From the NCBI RefSeq assembly GCF_002042885.1, contig NZ_MVFY01000004.1, positions 62,001 through 126,000 of the forward strand: a DNA stretch of 64,000 nt, read 5' to 3'. The DNA is from Citrobacter portucalensis. Its GTDB lineage: Bacteria > Pseudomonadota > Gammaproteobacteria > Enterobacterales > Enterobacteriaceae. Shown here one piece after another: positions 48,949 through 58,784 of the stretch; within the stretch, counting starts at the first letter, position 1, and each line of letters starts with the position of its first letter. The notes under the pieces were generated by a model, which saw only the letters and a list, made by a program, of their open reading frames with translations, was not told the origin of the DNA and searched no databases. Both the position numbers and the translations under genes were made by a program.

Positions 48949-49686
48949 ATGAAAAACGTTGGCGACCTGATGAAACGTCTGCAAAAAATGATGCCACCTA
49001 ATGTCGAGCCCGCCTTTAAAACGGGCGAAGAGCTGCTGGCATGGCAAAAAGAGCAAGGTGAAATTCGTGCCGCAGCGCTGGCCCGCGAAAACCGGGCTAT
49101 GAAAATGCAGCGCACATTCAACCGCTCCGGTATCCGTCCGCTGCATCAGAACTGTTCGTTCGAAAACTATCGGGTAGAGTGCGAAGGTCAGATGAACGCC
49201 CTGAGCAAAGCCCGCCAGTATGTTGAAGAGTTTGACGGCAACATCGCCAGCTTTATCTTCTCCGGCAAACCCGGCACCGGCAAAAACCATTTAGCCGCCG
49301 CCATCTGCAACGAACTGCTGCTGCGCGGCAAGTCGGTATTGATCATTACCGTGGCCGATATCATGTCGGCGATGAAAGAAACGTTCAGTAATCGTGAAAC
49401 CAGCGAAGAACAGCTGCTCAACGATCTGAGCAATGTGGATCTGCTGGTGATCGACGAGATCGGCATGCAGACCGAATCCCGCTATGAAAAAGTGATCATT
49501 AATCAGATTGTCGATCGCCGTTCGTCCTCAAAACGTCCGACCGGTATGTTAACTAACAGCAATATGGATGAAATGAACAAGCTGCTGGGTGAGCGCGTGA
49601 TGGATCGTATGCGCCTTGGCAACAGTCTGTGGGTCATTTTTAACTGGGAAAGCTACCGTAGTCGGGTAACCGGTAAAGAGTATTAA
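48949..49686 (+). CDS. dnaC: DnaB helicase loader DnaC
   Basis: DnaC loads replicative helicase DnaB at oriC and restart sites. The 245 residues comprise an N-terminal DnaB-binding region and an AAA+ ATPase with Walker A GKPGTGKN (106-113), Walker B LLVIDEIG and arginine-finger region DRMRLG. The protein is nearly identical to E. coli DnaC from memory. Confidence 0.98.
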   Translation: MKNVGDLMKRLQKMMPPNVEPAFKTGEELLAWQKEQGEIRAAALARENRAMKMQRTFNRSGIRPLHQNCSFENYRVECEGQMNALSKARQYVEEFDGNIASFIFSGKPGTGKNHLAAAICNELLLRGKSVLIITVADIMSAMKETFSNRETSEEQLLNDLSNVDLLVIDEIGMQTESRYEKVIINQIVDRRSSSKRPTGMLTNSNMDEMNKLLGERVMDRMRLGNSLWVIFNWESYRSRVTGKEY

Positions 49687-49756
49687 CGTATTAGGACCAC
49701 TCCTAAGACTGCCAGCGCTATACTGCGCTGAAAAGGCATAACACGAGTTGCATATA

Positions 49757-50248
49757 ATGATGAAAACTACCAAACGTCTGCTGTGCTGTGCGCTTGCCGC
49801 CAGCACGCTCATCTCTACCAGCGTTTTCGCCGCCTCCTGGCAGGATTCGCTCTCCAGCGCGGCCAGTGAGCTGAGCAAACAAAGCTCCGGCTCGCAAAGC
49901 AGCTCGTCGCTCTCTTCCCTGACCAGCCTGCTGAACGGCAGCAATCAGTCTTTGACCTCCAGCAGCATGAATAACGCAGCCGGGATCCTTGAATATTGCG
50001 CGAAACAGAAGCTGGCTTCGGTCACCGACGCGCAAAACGTCAAAAACCAGGTACTGGATAAACTGGGACTCAGCGCGCCTGAGCAGAAGCAAGACACCAA
50101 CTATATGGACGGTATTCAGGGGCTGCTCAACGCCAAAGATGGTCAACAGCTGGACCTGAACACAATTGGCAACAGCTCGCTGGCGAAGCAGGTAAAAACC
50201 AAGGCCTGCGATCTGGTGTTAAAACAGGGCATGAACTTCATTTCCTGA
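49757..50248 (+). CDS. yjjA: Secreted protein YjjA (DUF2501)
   Basis: A 163-residue protein with a Sec signal peptide (cleaved after VFA, about residue 26), a Ser-rich linker (about 35-70) and a helical C-terminal domain with two cysteines. It belongs to DUF2501; function unknown. Two adjacent ATG codons exist (49757, 49760) and the first is used here. It follows dnaC by 70 bases. Confidence 0.92.
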   Translation: MMKTTKRLLCCALAASTLISTSVFAASWQDSLSSAASELSKQSSGSQSSSSLSSLTSLLNGSNQSLTSSSMNNAAGILEYCAKQKLASVTDAQNVKNQVLDKLGLSAPEQKQDTNYMDGIQGLLNAKDGQQLDLNTIGNSSLAKQVKTKACDLVLKQGMNFIS

Positions 50249-50256
50249 CGCACGAC

Positions 50257-50281
50257 ATGCCGCGTATAACCTGCGCGGCAT
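50257..50281 (+). terminator. Possible terminator after yjjA
   Basis: ATGCCGCG and CGCGGCAT form an 8-bp stem with a 9-base loop, followed by CTATTTGTTTT, just after the yjjA stop codon. Confidence 0.5.
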
Positions 50282-50478
50282 CTATTTGTTTTCGACAATA
50301 CATTCACATTCCAAATAAATAGTCTTTCCCCACAAAAACGCGCATATCTAAACCAATTCTGAATAACAACGTAATTTAATGTCACTACAATTGCAGCAAT
50401 GTAACAACGCTATTACATTGTTCTCTCACCAAATGATTAGCCTGCCAGGCAATTGCCCGGTTTACTGAGGATCGACCG

Positions 50479-52770
50479 TTGTCAGAATTAATCTCCATCA
50501 CTCTGTTTCTCGCTTCAGTGCTGATTTATGCCTGGAAAGCGGGTCGCAACACTTGGTGGTTTGCCGCCACGTTAACGGTGCTGGGGATTTTTATTGTCTT
50601 GAATATCACGCTTTATGCCAGTGACTATTTCACCGGCGACGGGATCAATGACGCGGTTCTCTATACGCTGACCAACAGCCTGACCGGCGCAGGCATCGGC
50701 AAATATATTCTGCCGGGCGTTGGGATCGCGCTGGCGCTGACGACCGTTTTTGTCGCTCTCGGCTGGATCCTACGCCGCCGTCGCCATCATCCACATCATG
50801 TGGGTTACAGTCTGCTGGCCCTGCTGCTGGCGCTGGCCTCCGTTGACGCTAGCCCGGCATTTCACCAGATAACCGAACTGGTGAAGTCGCAGTCACGCGA
50901 TGGCGACCCGGATTTCCCGACGTATTATAAAGAGCCATCGAAAACCATTCCCAATCCGAAGCTGAACCTGGTGTATATCTACGGTGAGAGCCTCGAACGC
51001 ACCTATTTTAATAACGACGCGTTCCCGGATCTGACCCCGGAACTCGGCGCGTTGAAAAACGAAGGTCTGGATTTCAGCAACACCATGCAGCTGCCGGGTA
51101 CGGATTACACCATCGCGGGCATGGTCGCCTCCCAGTGCGGTATTCCGCTGTTTGCGCCGTTTGAAGGCAACGCCTCTGCGTCGGTTTCAAGTTTCTTCCC
51201 TAACAATATTTGTCTGGGCGATATCCTGAAAAACTCCGGCTATCAGAACTACTTTGTGCAGGGTGCCAACCTGCGCTTTGCTGGCAAAGACGTGTTCCTG
51301 AAATCTCACGGCTTTGACCATCTGTATGGTGCGGAAGAGTTAAAAAGCGTGGTGGCGGACCCGACCTATCGTAACGACTGGGGCTTCTACGACGATACCG
51401 TGCTGGACGAAGCGTGGAAAAAATTCGAAGAGCTTTCGCGCTCGGGCCAGCGTTTTTCACTGTTTACCCTGACCGTGGATACCCATCATCCGGATGGATT
51501 TATCTCCCGTAGCTGCAACCGTAAACGTTATGACATCGACGGGAAGGCCAACCAATCGTTCAGCGCGGTCAGCTGCAGCCAGGAAAATATTGCCGAATTT
51601 ATCAATAAAATCAAAGCATCGCCGTGGTTTAAAGATACCGTTATCGTGGTGTCTTCCGATCATCTGGCGATGAACAACACCGCATGGAAGTATCTGAACA
51701 AGCAGGACCGCAACAACCTGTTCTTCGTACTGCGCGGCGATCAACCGCAACAGGACACGCTGGCGGTAAAGCGTAACACGATGGATAACGGCGCAACGGT
51801 ACTGGATATTCTCGGCGGCGATAACTTTATCGGCCTTGGCCGCAGCAGCTTGTCGAGCGAATCCGTCTCGGAAGTGTTCCTGAACATCAAAGAAAAAATG
51901 CTGGCGTGGAAGCCCGATATCATTCGCCTGTGGAATTTCCCGAAAGAGATGAAAGAGTTCACCGTCGACCAGGACAAAAATATGATCTCTTTCTCCGGCA
52001 GTCATTTCCGCCTGCCGCTGCTGCTGCGAGTATCGGACAAACGCGTCGAGCCGCTGCCGGAAAGCGAATACTCGGCCCCGCTGCGCTTCCAACTGGCAGA
52101 TTTCGCCCCACGCGATAACTTCGTCTGGGTCGATCGCTGCTACAAAATGGCGCAACTGTGGGCGCCGGAGCTGGCACTCTCTACCGATTGGTGCGTATCA
52201 CAGGGGCAGCTGGGCGGACAGCAAATCGTACAGCACGTCGATAAAGCCAAGTGGAAAAGTAAAACCGTATTTAAAGACACGGTAATCGACATGGAGCGCT
52301 ATAAAGGTAACGTCGATACGCTGAAAATTGTCGATAACGACATTCGCTACAAAGCAGATAGCTTCGTTTTCAACGTGGCGGGCGCGCCGGAAGAGGTCAA
52401 ACAGTTTAGCGGCATTTCACGCCCCGAATCCTGGGGACGCTGGTCCAATGCGCAGCTCAGCGAAGAAGTAACGATTGAGTACAAAGCCCCGCTACCGAAG
52501 AAATTCGATCTGGTCATTACCGCGAAAGCCTTCGGTGACAATGCCAATCGTCCGATCCCCGTGCGCGTTGGCAACGAGGAGCAGACGCTGGTGTTAGGCC
52601 ATGATGTCAGCACCACCACCTTACATTTTGATAACCCGGCGGATGCCGATACGCTGGTAATTGTTCCACCCGATCCGGTCGCCACCAACGAGGGCAATAT
52701 TCTCGGTCACTCACCGCGTAAGCTGGGGATCGGGATGGTTGAAATCAAAGTAGTGGCTCAGGGTTCGTAA
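50479..52770 (+). CDS. opgB: Phosphoglycerol transferase I OpgB
   Basis: OpgB (MdoB) moves phosphoglycerol from phosphatidylglycerol to periplasmic glucans. The 763-residue protein has about four N-terminal membrane helices (1-125) and a large periplasmic sulfatase/LTA-synthase-like domain with the nucleophile region [10 protein letters not shown] and metal motif VVSSDHL. The start is TTG at 50479, which gives [13 protein letters not shown]; the E. coli N-terminus is the same. Downstream of yjjA in the same direction. Confidence 0.96.
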   Translation: MSELISITLFLASVLIYAWKAGRNTWWFAATLTVLGIFIVLNITLYASDYFTGDGINDAVLYTLTNSLTGAGIGKYILPGVGIALALTTVFVALGWILRRRRHHPHHVGYSLLALLLALASVDASPAFHQITELVKSQSRDGDPDFPTYYKEPSKTIPNPKLNLVYIYGESLERTYFNNDAFPDLTPELGALKNEGLDFSNTMQLPGTDYTIAGMVASQCGIPLFAPFEGNASASVSSFFPNNICLGDILKNSGYQNYFVQGANLRFAGKDVFLKSHGFDHLYGAEELKSVVADPTYRNDWGFYDDTVLDEAWKKFEELSRSGQRFSLFTLTVDTHHPDGFISRSCNRKRYDIDGKANQSFSAVSCSQENIAEFINKIKASPWFKDTVIVVSSDHLAMNNTAWKYLNKQDRNNLFFVLRGDQPQQDTLAVKRNTMDNGATVLDILGGDNFIGLGRSSLSSESVSEVFLNIKEKMLAWKPDIIRLWNFPKEMKEFTVDQDKNMISFSGSHFRLPLLLRVSDKRVEPLPESEYSAPLRFQLADFAPRDNFVWVDRCYKMAQLWAPELALSTDWCVSQGQLGGQQIVQHVDKAKWKSKTVFKDTVIDMERYKGNVDTLKIVDNDIRYKADSFVFNVAGAPEEVKQFSGISRPESWGRWSNAQLSEEVTIEYKAPLPKKFDLVITAKAFGDNANRPIPVRVGNEEQTLVLGHDVSTTTLHFDNPADADTLVIVPPDPVATNEGNILGHSPRKLGIGMVEIKVVAQGS

Positions 52771-52777
52771 CATGAAA

Positions 52778-52808
52778 GGCCTGATAGCGCTTTGCTTATC
52801 AGGCCTAT
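52778..52808. repeat. REP palindrome downstream of opgB
   Basis: GGCCTGATAGCGC paired with GCTTATCAGGCC, just after opgB and facing a convergent gene. Confidence 0.75.
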
Positions 52809-52830
52809 CGTGAACCGAATGTATTGTCTG

Positions 52831-52865
52831 AAAAAAAACAGCGCCCAACACCACACCGGGCGCTG
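52831..52865 (-). terminator. Terminator of the uxaB-like/lgoD unit
   Basis: On the minus strand CAGCGCCC and GGGCGCTG form an 8-bp stem, followed by eight T residues. It lies 10 bases after the end of the tagaturonate reductase gene. Confidence 0.88.
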
Positions 52866-52875
52866 CATGGCAACC

Positions 52876-54321
52876 TTATTCCAGACCGTTCACCGTCTGG
52901 CGCATACCCTGTACCAGAATCATCTCCAGATTGGCCGTCACCTGTCCGGCAAGGCCAGGTAGCAACGTCAAATCCTCTCCCCAGTGCGCCGCATCGCCAA
53001 GCACGGCATCCACCAGTTCACGCAGCGTTAAATCATTGCCTACTCGCGGCCACAGGCTGGCATACAGGCTTACCCACTGTTCATCATCCTGTATTGGATA
53101 GCGTTCCCCGTCGCGCTCTGCACGATAAAACGCCAGCAGCGCAGCGAGGGCAAACGTTAACCGCACGGGCCAGCGCCCATTGTGCTGACCCGCCAGCAGC
53201 TGCGGCAAAATTCGGGTGCGGAATTTGGTCATCCCATTAAGCGCAATGGAAAGCAACTGGTGGCGAATGTAGGGGTTCTGAAAACGCCCGCTCACCGCGT
53301 CGGCAAATTCACGCAATTCGTCCGCCGGGAGATCCAACACCGGAATAATCTCCTCACTAATCGCCCGCTCTACAAAGCGGCGGACATCAGCATCCTGCAT
53401 CGCCTCGCCAACGGTCTCCAGCCCGCACAGCCACGCGACCGGCACCAGAGCCGTATGCGCACCATTGAGGATAGCGACCTTGCGCTCTTTGTACGGTTTG
53501 ATATCACTCACCACACGGATATTCAGCGGACACTGCGCCAGCTTCAGCTCCTCTGCCAGCCACTGCGGTCCCTGGATCACAAACAGGTAAAAATGCTCCG
53601 CGGTATCGAGAAACGCATCGTGATAGCCTAGCGTAGCCTCCAGCGCAGCGGCTTCTTCGCGCGGATAGCCGGTGACAATACGGTCGACCAGCGTGGAACA
53701 GAATGTGTTTGCCGTCTCCACCCAGTCGGCAAATGCCGGAGGAAGTTGCCACTCCTGCGCATACCGCTGCACCAGGGTTTTGAGCGCCTCACCGTTATAG
53801 TCGATAAGCTCGCACGGGATAATTACCCAGCCCTTATCCGCCGCGCCCGCAAAGTGGTTAAAACGCTCCAGCAGCAGGCGTGTCAGCTTGGCCGGAAAAC
53901 TCACCGGCGGCGCATCATCCACACGGTCCGCTGCGTGATAGCTAATTCCGGCTTCGGTGGTATTCGAAAACACAAAACGGATGTCCGCATTGTGCGCCAG
54001 CGCCAGATACGCCGCGAAATCCTGATACGGGTTGATTTCGTTATTCACCGAACGGATAAGCCGTGCCTCACTCACTGCCTCACCCTGCTCGTTAAGCCCG
54101 CGTATCAGCGTGGTATACAGCCCGTCCTGGGTATTCAGCGACGGCGGAAAATCGGTATTGATCGGGCGAACGATGGTCACGCCAGCGTTCAGATCGGTTT
54201 GCTCGTTGAGGATATCCAGTTGCCAGTCAACAAACGCCCGCAGGAAGTTACCTTCACCAAACTGGATCACGCGCGTTGGGTAGCTGGCCCCCGGAAAATC
54301 ACGTCGATTCAATGTCTTCAT
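52876..54321 (-). CDS. Tagaturonate reductase (altronate oxidoreductase), UxaB-type
   Basis: A 481-residue NADH-dependent enzyme of the mannitol dehydrogenase family, closest to Uxa[16 protein letters not shown] start, NAD-binding [16 protein letters not shown], and catalytic lysine in [18 protein letters not shown]. It would reduce D-tagaturonate to D-altronate. It lies 13 bases after lgoD, whose product from L-galactonate is tagaturonate, so a dedicated second step is very plausible. It is not at this locus in E. coli K-12, where UxaB is encoded elsewhere. Confidence 0.9.
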   Translation of the reverse strand: MKTLNRRDFPGASYPTRVIQFGEGNFLRAFVDWQLDILNEQTDLNAGVTIVRPINTDFPPSLNTQDGLYTTLIRGLNEQGEAVSEARLIRSVNNEINPYQDFAAYLALAHNADIRFVFSNTTEAGISYHAADRVDDAPPVSFPAKLTRLLLERFNHFAGAADKGWVIIPCELIDYNGEALKTLVQRYAQEWQLPPAFADWVETANTFCSTLVDRIVTGYPREEAAALEATLGYHDAFLDTAEHFYLFVIQGPQWLAEELKLAQCPLNIRVVSDIKPYKERKVAILNGAHTALVPVAWLCGLETVGEAMQDADVRRFVERAISEEIIPVLDLPADELREFADAVSGRFQNPYIRHQLLSIALNGMTKFRTRILPQLLAGQHNGRWPVRLTFALAALLAFYRAERDGERYPIQDDEQWVSLYASLWPRVGNDLTLRELVDAVLGDAAHWGEDLTLLPGLAGQVTANLEMILVQGMRQTVNGLE

Positions 54322-54334
54322 CGCATTTCCCCTC

Positions 54335-55357
54335 TCAGAACGTGATCACGCCTTTAATCAGTTCACGATTGTTAATCACATCCCGTTCGTAGATTTCTGC
54401 CAGTGTGGCAAACGCGTAACGGTGCGTGAGCATCATGTCGGCGGTAAGTTTGCCTTCCGACATCAAACGGCCCACTTTGGCGAAATCTTCCGGCGTGGCG
54501 TTGCGGCTGCCCATCATGGTGGTCTCTTTCTTGTGGAACTCAGGGTCAGAGAACTGCAAATCGCCTTTGAACAGCCCAACGAAAACGATGCTGCCGCCAT
54601 GACGAATCAGATTCACCGTGTTGTTCATCGCATGCTGATTCCCCGTGGCATCAATAACCTTTTGCGCCAACGAACCGCCAAACTGGTCACGCAACTGCGT
54701 ATCAAAATCTTCAGCGGATGGGTCGATAACCGGGAGTCCCAACCGGGAAGACACGTGCTCCCGGCGTGCTGGACTGGTATCGGCGACCACCACCTGTGCG
54801 CCATCGGCTTTGGCAATCGCTGCCGCCCCCAGACCAATCGGACCCGCGCCGACCACCAGCACCTGCTCACCCGGAGCCACCGCCGCCCGGCGTACCGCAT
54901 GCGCGCTGATGGCGTAAGGCTCAATCAGCGCCGCCGCCTGCGGGTCAATCCCCTGCGCGTCCAACAGGTTGGTCACCGGAACGGACAGATATTCACTGAA
55001 ACCGCCATCCTGGTGCACGCCAATCACTGAAATCTTCTCGCAGCAGTTGGTGCGCCCGCTCAGGCATGCCGGACACTGCTGGCAGGCCACGTAAGGAATA
55101 ACCGCCACCTGCTGACCATTTTTCAGATTCTGTATATTCTTACCCAGACCGACAATTTCCCCACATATTTCATGCCCTAATACACGCGGGTAGCTGAAAA
55201 AAGGTTGATTGCCACCCCAGGCATGAATATCGGTACCACAAATTCCTACCGACTTAATTTTAATTAATGCTTCACCCTCACCCGGAATAGGTATTTCGCG
55301 CTCTTTCCAGACTAATTTTTTAGGTTCCTGGCAAATCAACGTATTCATCGTAGACAT
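54335..55357 (-). CDS. lgoD: L-galactonate 5-dehydrogenase LgoD
   Basis: LgoD oxidises L-galactonate to D-tagaturonate. It is a zinc medium-chain dehydrogenase of 340 residues: catalytic zinc Cys in [22 protein letters not shown], four structural-zinc cysteines in [15 protein letters not shown], and Rossmann loop [10 protein letters not shown]. The start MSTMN at 55357 matches YjjN of E. coli; the frame stays open 31 codons upstream without conserved sequence. Divergent from lgoR. Confidence 0.95.
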   Translation of the reverse strand: MSTMNTLICQEPKKLVWKEREIPIPGEGEALIKIKSVGICGTDIHAWGGNQPFFSYPRVLGHEICGEIVGLGKNIQNLKNGQQVAVIPYVACQQCPACLSGRTNCCEKISVIGVHQDGGFSEYLSVPVTNLLDAQGIDPQAAALIEPYAISAHAVRRAAVAPGEQVLVVGAGPIGLGAAAIAKADGAQVVVADTSPARREHVSSRLGLPVIDPSAEDFDTQLRDQFGGSLAQKVIDATGNQHAMNNTVNLIRHGGSIVFVGLFKGDLQFSDPEFHKKETTMMGSRNATPEDFAKVGRLMSEGKLTADMMLTHRYAFATLAEIYERDVINNRELIKGVITF

Positions 55358-55494
55358 GATTCTGCTCTCCTGTTTTTTTGTTGCCTCAGATATCAACGAA
55401 AATAAAAAGGACGGAGAAAGCAGAAACACAATCTGTGAATTCCAGCGCATAAAAATGTTTTAAATCGGGTTTTAATAGATAAAAAGGAGAAGCC

Positions 55495-56409
55495 ATGAGC
55501 CGTTCGCAGAACTTACGCCACAATGTGATTAACCAGATAATCGATGATATGGCGCGTGGTCATATCCCTTCCCCACTCCCCTCACAAAGCGCACTGGCGG
55601 AGATGTACAACATCAGCCGCACCACCGTGCGCCATATGCTGAGCCACTTAGGCGAGTGCGGCGTGCTGACCCAGGTCGGCAGCCACTATGTCATCGTGCG
55701 AAAACCCGACCATGACGACGGTTTTGCCTGCACCACCGCCTCCATGACCGAGCAAAACCGGATTTTTGAGCAGGCGTTTTTCACCATGATCAACCAGCGA
55801 CAGCTGCGTGCAGGCGAGAGCTTCTCCGAACTGCAGCTTGCCAGAGCCGCAGGCGTCAGCCCGGTGGTAGTGCGGGAATATCTTTTAAAATTCGAGCGTT
55901 ACAACCTGATTAAAAACGAAAAACGCGGTCAGTGGAGCATGAAGCAATTCGATCAGGCCTATGCTGAACAGCTGTTTGAACTCAGAGAGATGCTGGAAAC
56001 GCATTCTCTGCAGCATTTCCTCAATCTGCCCGATGATGATCCGCGTTGGTTGCAGGCTAAAACGCTGCTGGAGCGCCATCGGATCCTGCGCGACAGCATT
56101 GGCAGCAGCTTTCGCATGTTCTCGCAGTTAGATCGTGAGTTCCATGCTTTGCTACTCTCTGCTGCCGATAATGTATTTTTTAATCAATCACTTGAAATCA
56201 TTTCCGTGATTTTCCACTTCCACTATCAGTGGGATGAGAGCGACCTCAAGCAGCGTAACATCATTGCCATTGATGAGCATATGACCATCCTCAGCGCGCT
56301 GATCTGTCGCAGCGACCTGGATGCCACCCTGGCGCTCTGTAACCATTTGAATTCAGCCAAACAATCGATGATTCGCTCCATCAACCAGGATCGTACCGTC
56401 GCGCATTAA
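55495..56409 (+). CDS. lgoR: GntR-family regulator LgoR
   Basis: LgoR controls L-galactonate utilisation. The 304 residues have an N-terminal winged helix (about 1-75; PLPSQSALAEMYNISRTTVRHML), a second helix-turn-helix-like region (FSELQLARAAGVSPVVVREYL, about 105-125) and a C-terminal FCD-type effector domain. Two GntR-like DNA-binding modules in one chain is the usual form of this protein. An AAAAAGGAG ribosome site is present. Confidence 0.94.
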   Translation: MSRSQNLRHNVINQIIDDMARGHIPSPLPSQSALAEMYNISRTTVRHMLSHLGECGVLTQVGSHYVIVRKPDHDDGFACTTASMTEQNRIFEQAFFTMINQRQLRAGESFSELQLARAAGVSPVVVREYLLKFERYNLIKNEKRGQWSMKQFDQAYAEQLFELREMLETHSLQHFLNLPDDDPRWLQAKTLLERHRILRDSIGSSFRMFSQLDREFHALLLSAADNVFFNQSLEIISVIFHFHYQWDESDLKQRNIIAIDEHMTILSALICRSDLDATLALCNHLNSAKQSMIRSINQDRTVAH

Positions 56410-56622
56410 GTACCGATAAAAAACAGCAAATCATTACCGGGAGCACGATTTTATAAAAATAAAAACGCCTGAAAAATACCTCTTGCCTATGCTCACGCTA
56501 AGTCGACTGCATTAAAAACTTTTGTGAGCGGTGATGAGCAAATTGATTCATCACTGGTATTTTTTCAATACTGCACAGTCCTGCTGTGTGAAAAATAAAT
56601 TATTGAGGTTCAGGAGTCCGGC

Positions 56623-57984
56623 GTGGAAAAAAATAATATTACCCTCGACCCAAGTTCTTCGTTTGGCACGTCGTCATCTGCGGATATTAATGTTCCGCCT
56701 GAGGGCATGGTGCAACGCAGTAGCCGAATTAAACGTATCCAGACCACAGCAATGATTTTATTATTTTTTGCTGCGGTGATTAATTACCTCGACCGCAGCT
56801 CACTGTCGGTCGCCAACTTAACGATTCGTGAAGAACTGGGGCTGAGCGCCACGCAAATCGGCGTGCTGCTGTCGGTATTCTCTCTCGCTTACGGTATTGC
56901 GCAACTGCCCTGCGGTCCGCTGCTGGATCGCAAAGGTCCGCGCATTATGCTGGGACTGGGGATGTTCTTCTGGTCGCTGTTTCAGGCGATGTCCGGCATG
57001 GTGCACAGCTTCACCCAGTTTGTGTTGGTGCGTATCGGGATGGGGATTGGCGAAGCGCCAATGAACCCGTGCGGCGTAAAGGTCATCAACGACTGGTTTA
57101 ACATCAAAGAGCGCGGCCGCCCGATGGGATTATTCAACGCCGCCTCCACCATCGGGGTTGCCATTAGCCCGCCGATTCTGGCTGCCATGATGCTGGTAAT
57201 GGGCTGGCGCTGGATGTTCATCACCATTGGCGTGCTGGGTATTTTCCTCGCCATCGGCTGGTACATGCTGTATCGCAACCGCGAGCAAATTGAGCTGAGC
57301 GCCACGGAACAAGCGTACCTGAACGCCGGTAGCGTCAATGCCCGCCGCGATCCGCTGAGCTTTGCCGAATGGCGCAGCCTGTTCCGCAACCGTACCATGT
57401 GGGGCATGATGCTGGGCTTTAGCGGCATCAACTATACCGCATGGCTATACCTGGCCTGGCTGCCGGGCTACCTGCAAACCTCCTACAACCTGGATTTAAA
57501 AAGCACCGGATTAATGGCGGCGATCCCGTTCCTGTTTGGCGCAGCCGGCATGCTGATTAACGGTTTTGTCACCGACTGGCTGGTGAAAGGCGGTATGGCA
57601 CCGATTAAGAGCCGTAAGATTTGTATTATCGCCGGGATGTTCTGCTCTGCAGCCTTCACCTTCGTCGTGCCGCAGGCCACAACGTCAATGGCCGCCGTGT
57701 TACTGATCGGTATGGCGCTGTTCTGTATCCACTTCGCAGGTACCTCGTGCTGGGGTCTGATCCACGTCGCCGTCGCCTCACGTATGACCGCTTCCGTGGG
57801 CAGTATCCAGAACTTTGCCAGCTTTATCTGCGCGTCGTTCGCACCGATCGTCACCGGTTTTATTGTTGATACCACCAACTCTTTCCGCCTGGCGCTGATC
57901 ATCTGCGGCTGCGTCACCATGGTGGGTGCCCTCGCCTACATCTTCCTGGTTCGCCAACCCATCAGCGATCCGCGTAAAGATTAA
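56623..57984 (+). CDS. lgoT: L-galactonate transporter LgoT (MFS)
   Basis: LgoT imports L-galactonate by proton symport. It is a 453-residue MFS permease of the anion:cation symporter family with twelve predicted helices; signature pieces are INYLDRSSLSVA, LDRKGPR and GIGEAPMNP. The start is GTG at 56623 with an AGGAGTCC ribosome site. It lies 213 bases after lgoR in the same direction. Confidence 0.95.
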   Translation: MEKNNITLDPSSSFGTSSSADINVPPEGMVQRSSRIKRIQTTAMILLFFAAVINYLDRSSLSVANLTIREELGLSATQIGVLLSVFSLAYGIAQLPCGPLLDRKGPRIMLGLGMFFWSLFQAMSGMVHSFTQFVLVRIGMGIGEAPMNPCGVKVINDWFNIKERGRPMGLFNAASTIGVAISPPILAAMMLVMGWRWMFITIGVLGIFLAIGWYMLYRNREQIELSATEQAYLNAGSVNARRDPLSFAEWRSLFRNRTMWGMMLGFSGINYTAWLYLAWLPGYLQTSYNLDLKSTGLMAAIPFLFGAAGMLINGFVTDWLVKGGMAPIKSRKICIIAGMFCSAAFTFVVPQATTSMAAVLLIGMALFCIHFAGTSCWGLIHVAVASRMTASVGSIQNFASFICASFAPIVTGFIVDTTNSFRLALIICGCVTMVGALAYIFLVRQPISDPRKD

Positions 57985-58036
57985 TCCTCCAGATGCCCGA
58001 TAACACCACGTTTATCGGGCATGTTATGCTCCTCGT

Positions 58037-58552
58037 ATGAACATCACCTTGCGCGCCACTACTCTGGCAGACACTGCCGCTCTTCCCGCCATCGAACGAT
58101 CTGCGGGGCAACGTTTTTTACGCATCCCCGAACTGGCGTGGATTGCTGAAGACCAGATTTTATCGGCTGCTCAGCATCAGGCTTTTGCCGCCGCAGGCAT
58201 GAGCTGGCTGGCGCAGGTCGATGCGCTTCCGGTCGGTTTTTTGGTTGCCGAAACGCTGGGGTCATCGCTTTTTATTGCTGAACTGTCGCTGCATCTGGAG
58301 TGGCAGGGAAAAGGAATTGGCCGCAGATTGATTGAGTATGTTGCCGAACAGGCGCGCGAGAAAGGTTACACGTCGCTCACGCTGACCACCTTCCGCGATG
58401 TGCCGTGGAATGCGCCATGGTACGCGCGACTGGGATTTGAAATGCTGGCTGACGAGACGCTACCTGCAAAGTTGCGCCAGAAAAGAGAAGAGGAAGCGGC
58501 GCATGGACTGGCATTTGAATCGCGCTGCGCCATGCGCCTGATGTTGCGCTAA
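58037..58552 (+). CDS. GNAT-family N-acetyltransferase
   Basis: A 171-residue GNAT protein: N-terminal ITLRATTLADTAALPAIE, acetyl-CoA loop WQGKGIGRRLIEYV (about 97-110), and the motif TTFRDVPWNAPWYARLGFEM, which is typical of a subgroup of unknown substrate. It follows lgoT by 52 bases, but there is no functional evidence for a link with L-galactonate use. Confidence 0.87.
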   Translation: MNITLRATTLADTAALPAIERSAGQRFLRIPELAWIAEDQILSAAQHQAFAAAGMSWLAQVDALPVGFLVAETLGSSLFIAELSLHLEWQGKGIGRRLIEYVAEQAREKGYTSLTLTTFRDVPWNAPWYARLGFEMLADETLPAKLRQKREEEAAHGLAFESRCAMRLMLR

Positions 58553-58784
58553 TTGCCCGATGGCGGCTACGCCTTATCGGGCCTACGTAACATTTCCGGT
58601 AAGCCTGATAAGCGACAGCACCATTCGGCAACCACGTATCTTTCCCCGTAGGCCGGATAAGCGATAGCGCCATCCGGCAACCACGTATCTTTCCCCGTAG
58701 GCCGGATAAGCGGCAGCGCCATCCGGCAACCACGTAACTTTCCCGTAGGCCGGATAAGCGATAGCGCCATCCGGCATCACAGGC
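58553..58784. repeat. REP array between the GNAT gene and tsr
   Basis: One inverted copy (GCCCGATGGCGG..TTATCGGGC, 58555-58587) is followed by four direct units with starts at 58599, 58648, 58697 and 58745 (48-49 bp period), each GTAGGCCGGATAAGCG..GCCATCCGGCAACCACGTA. The first unit is diverged. No gene. Confidence 0.88.
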
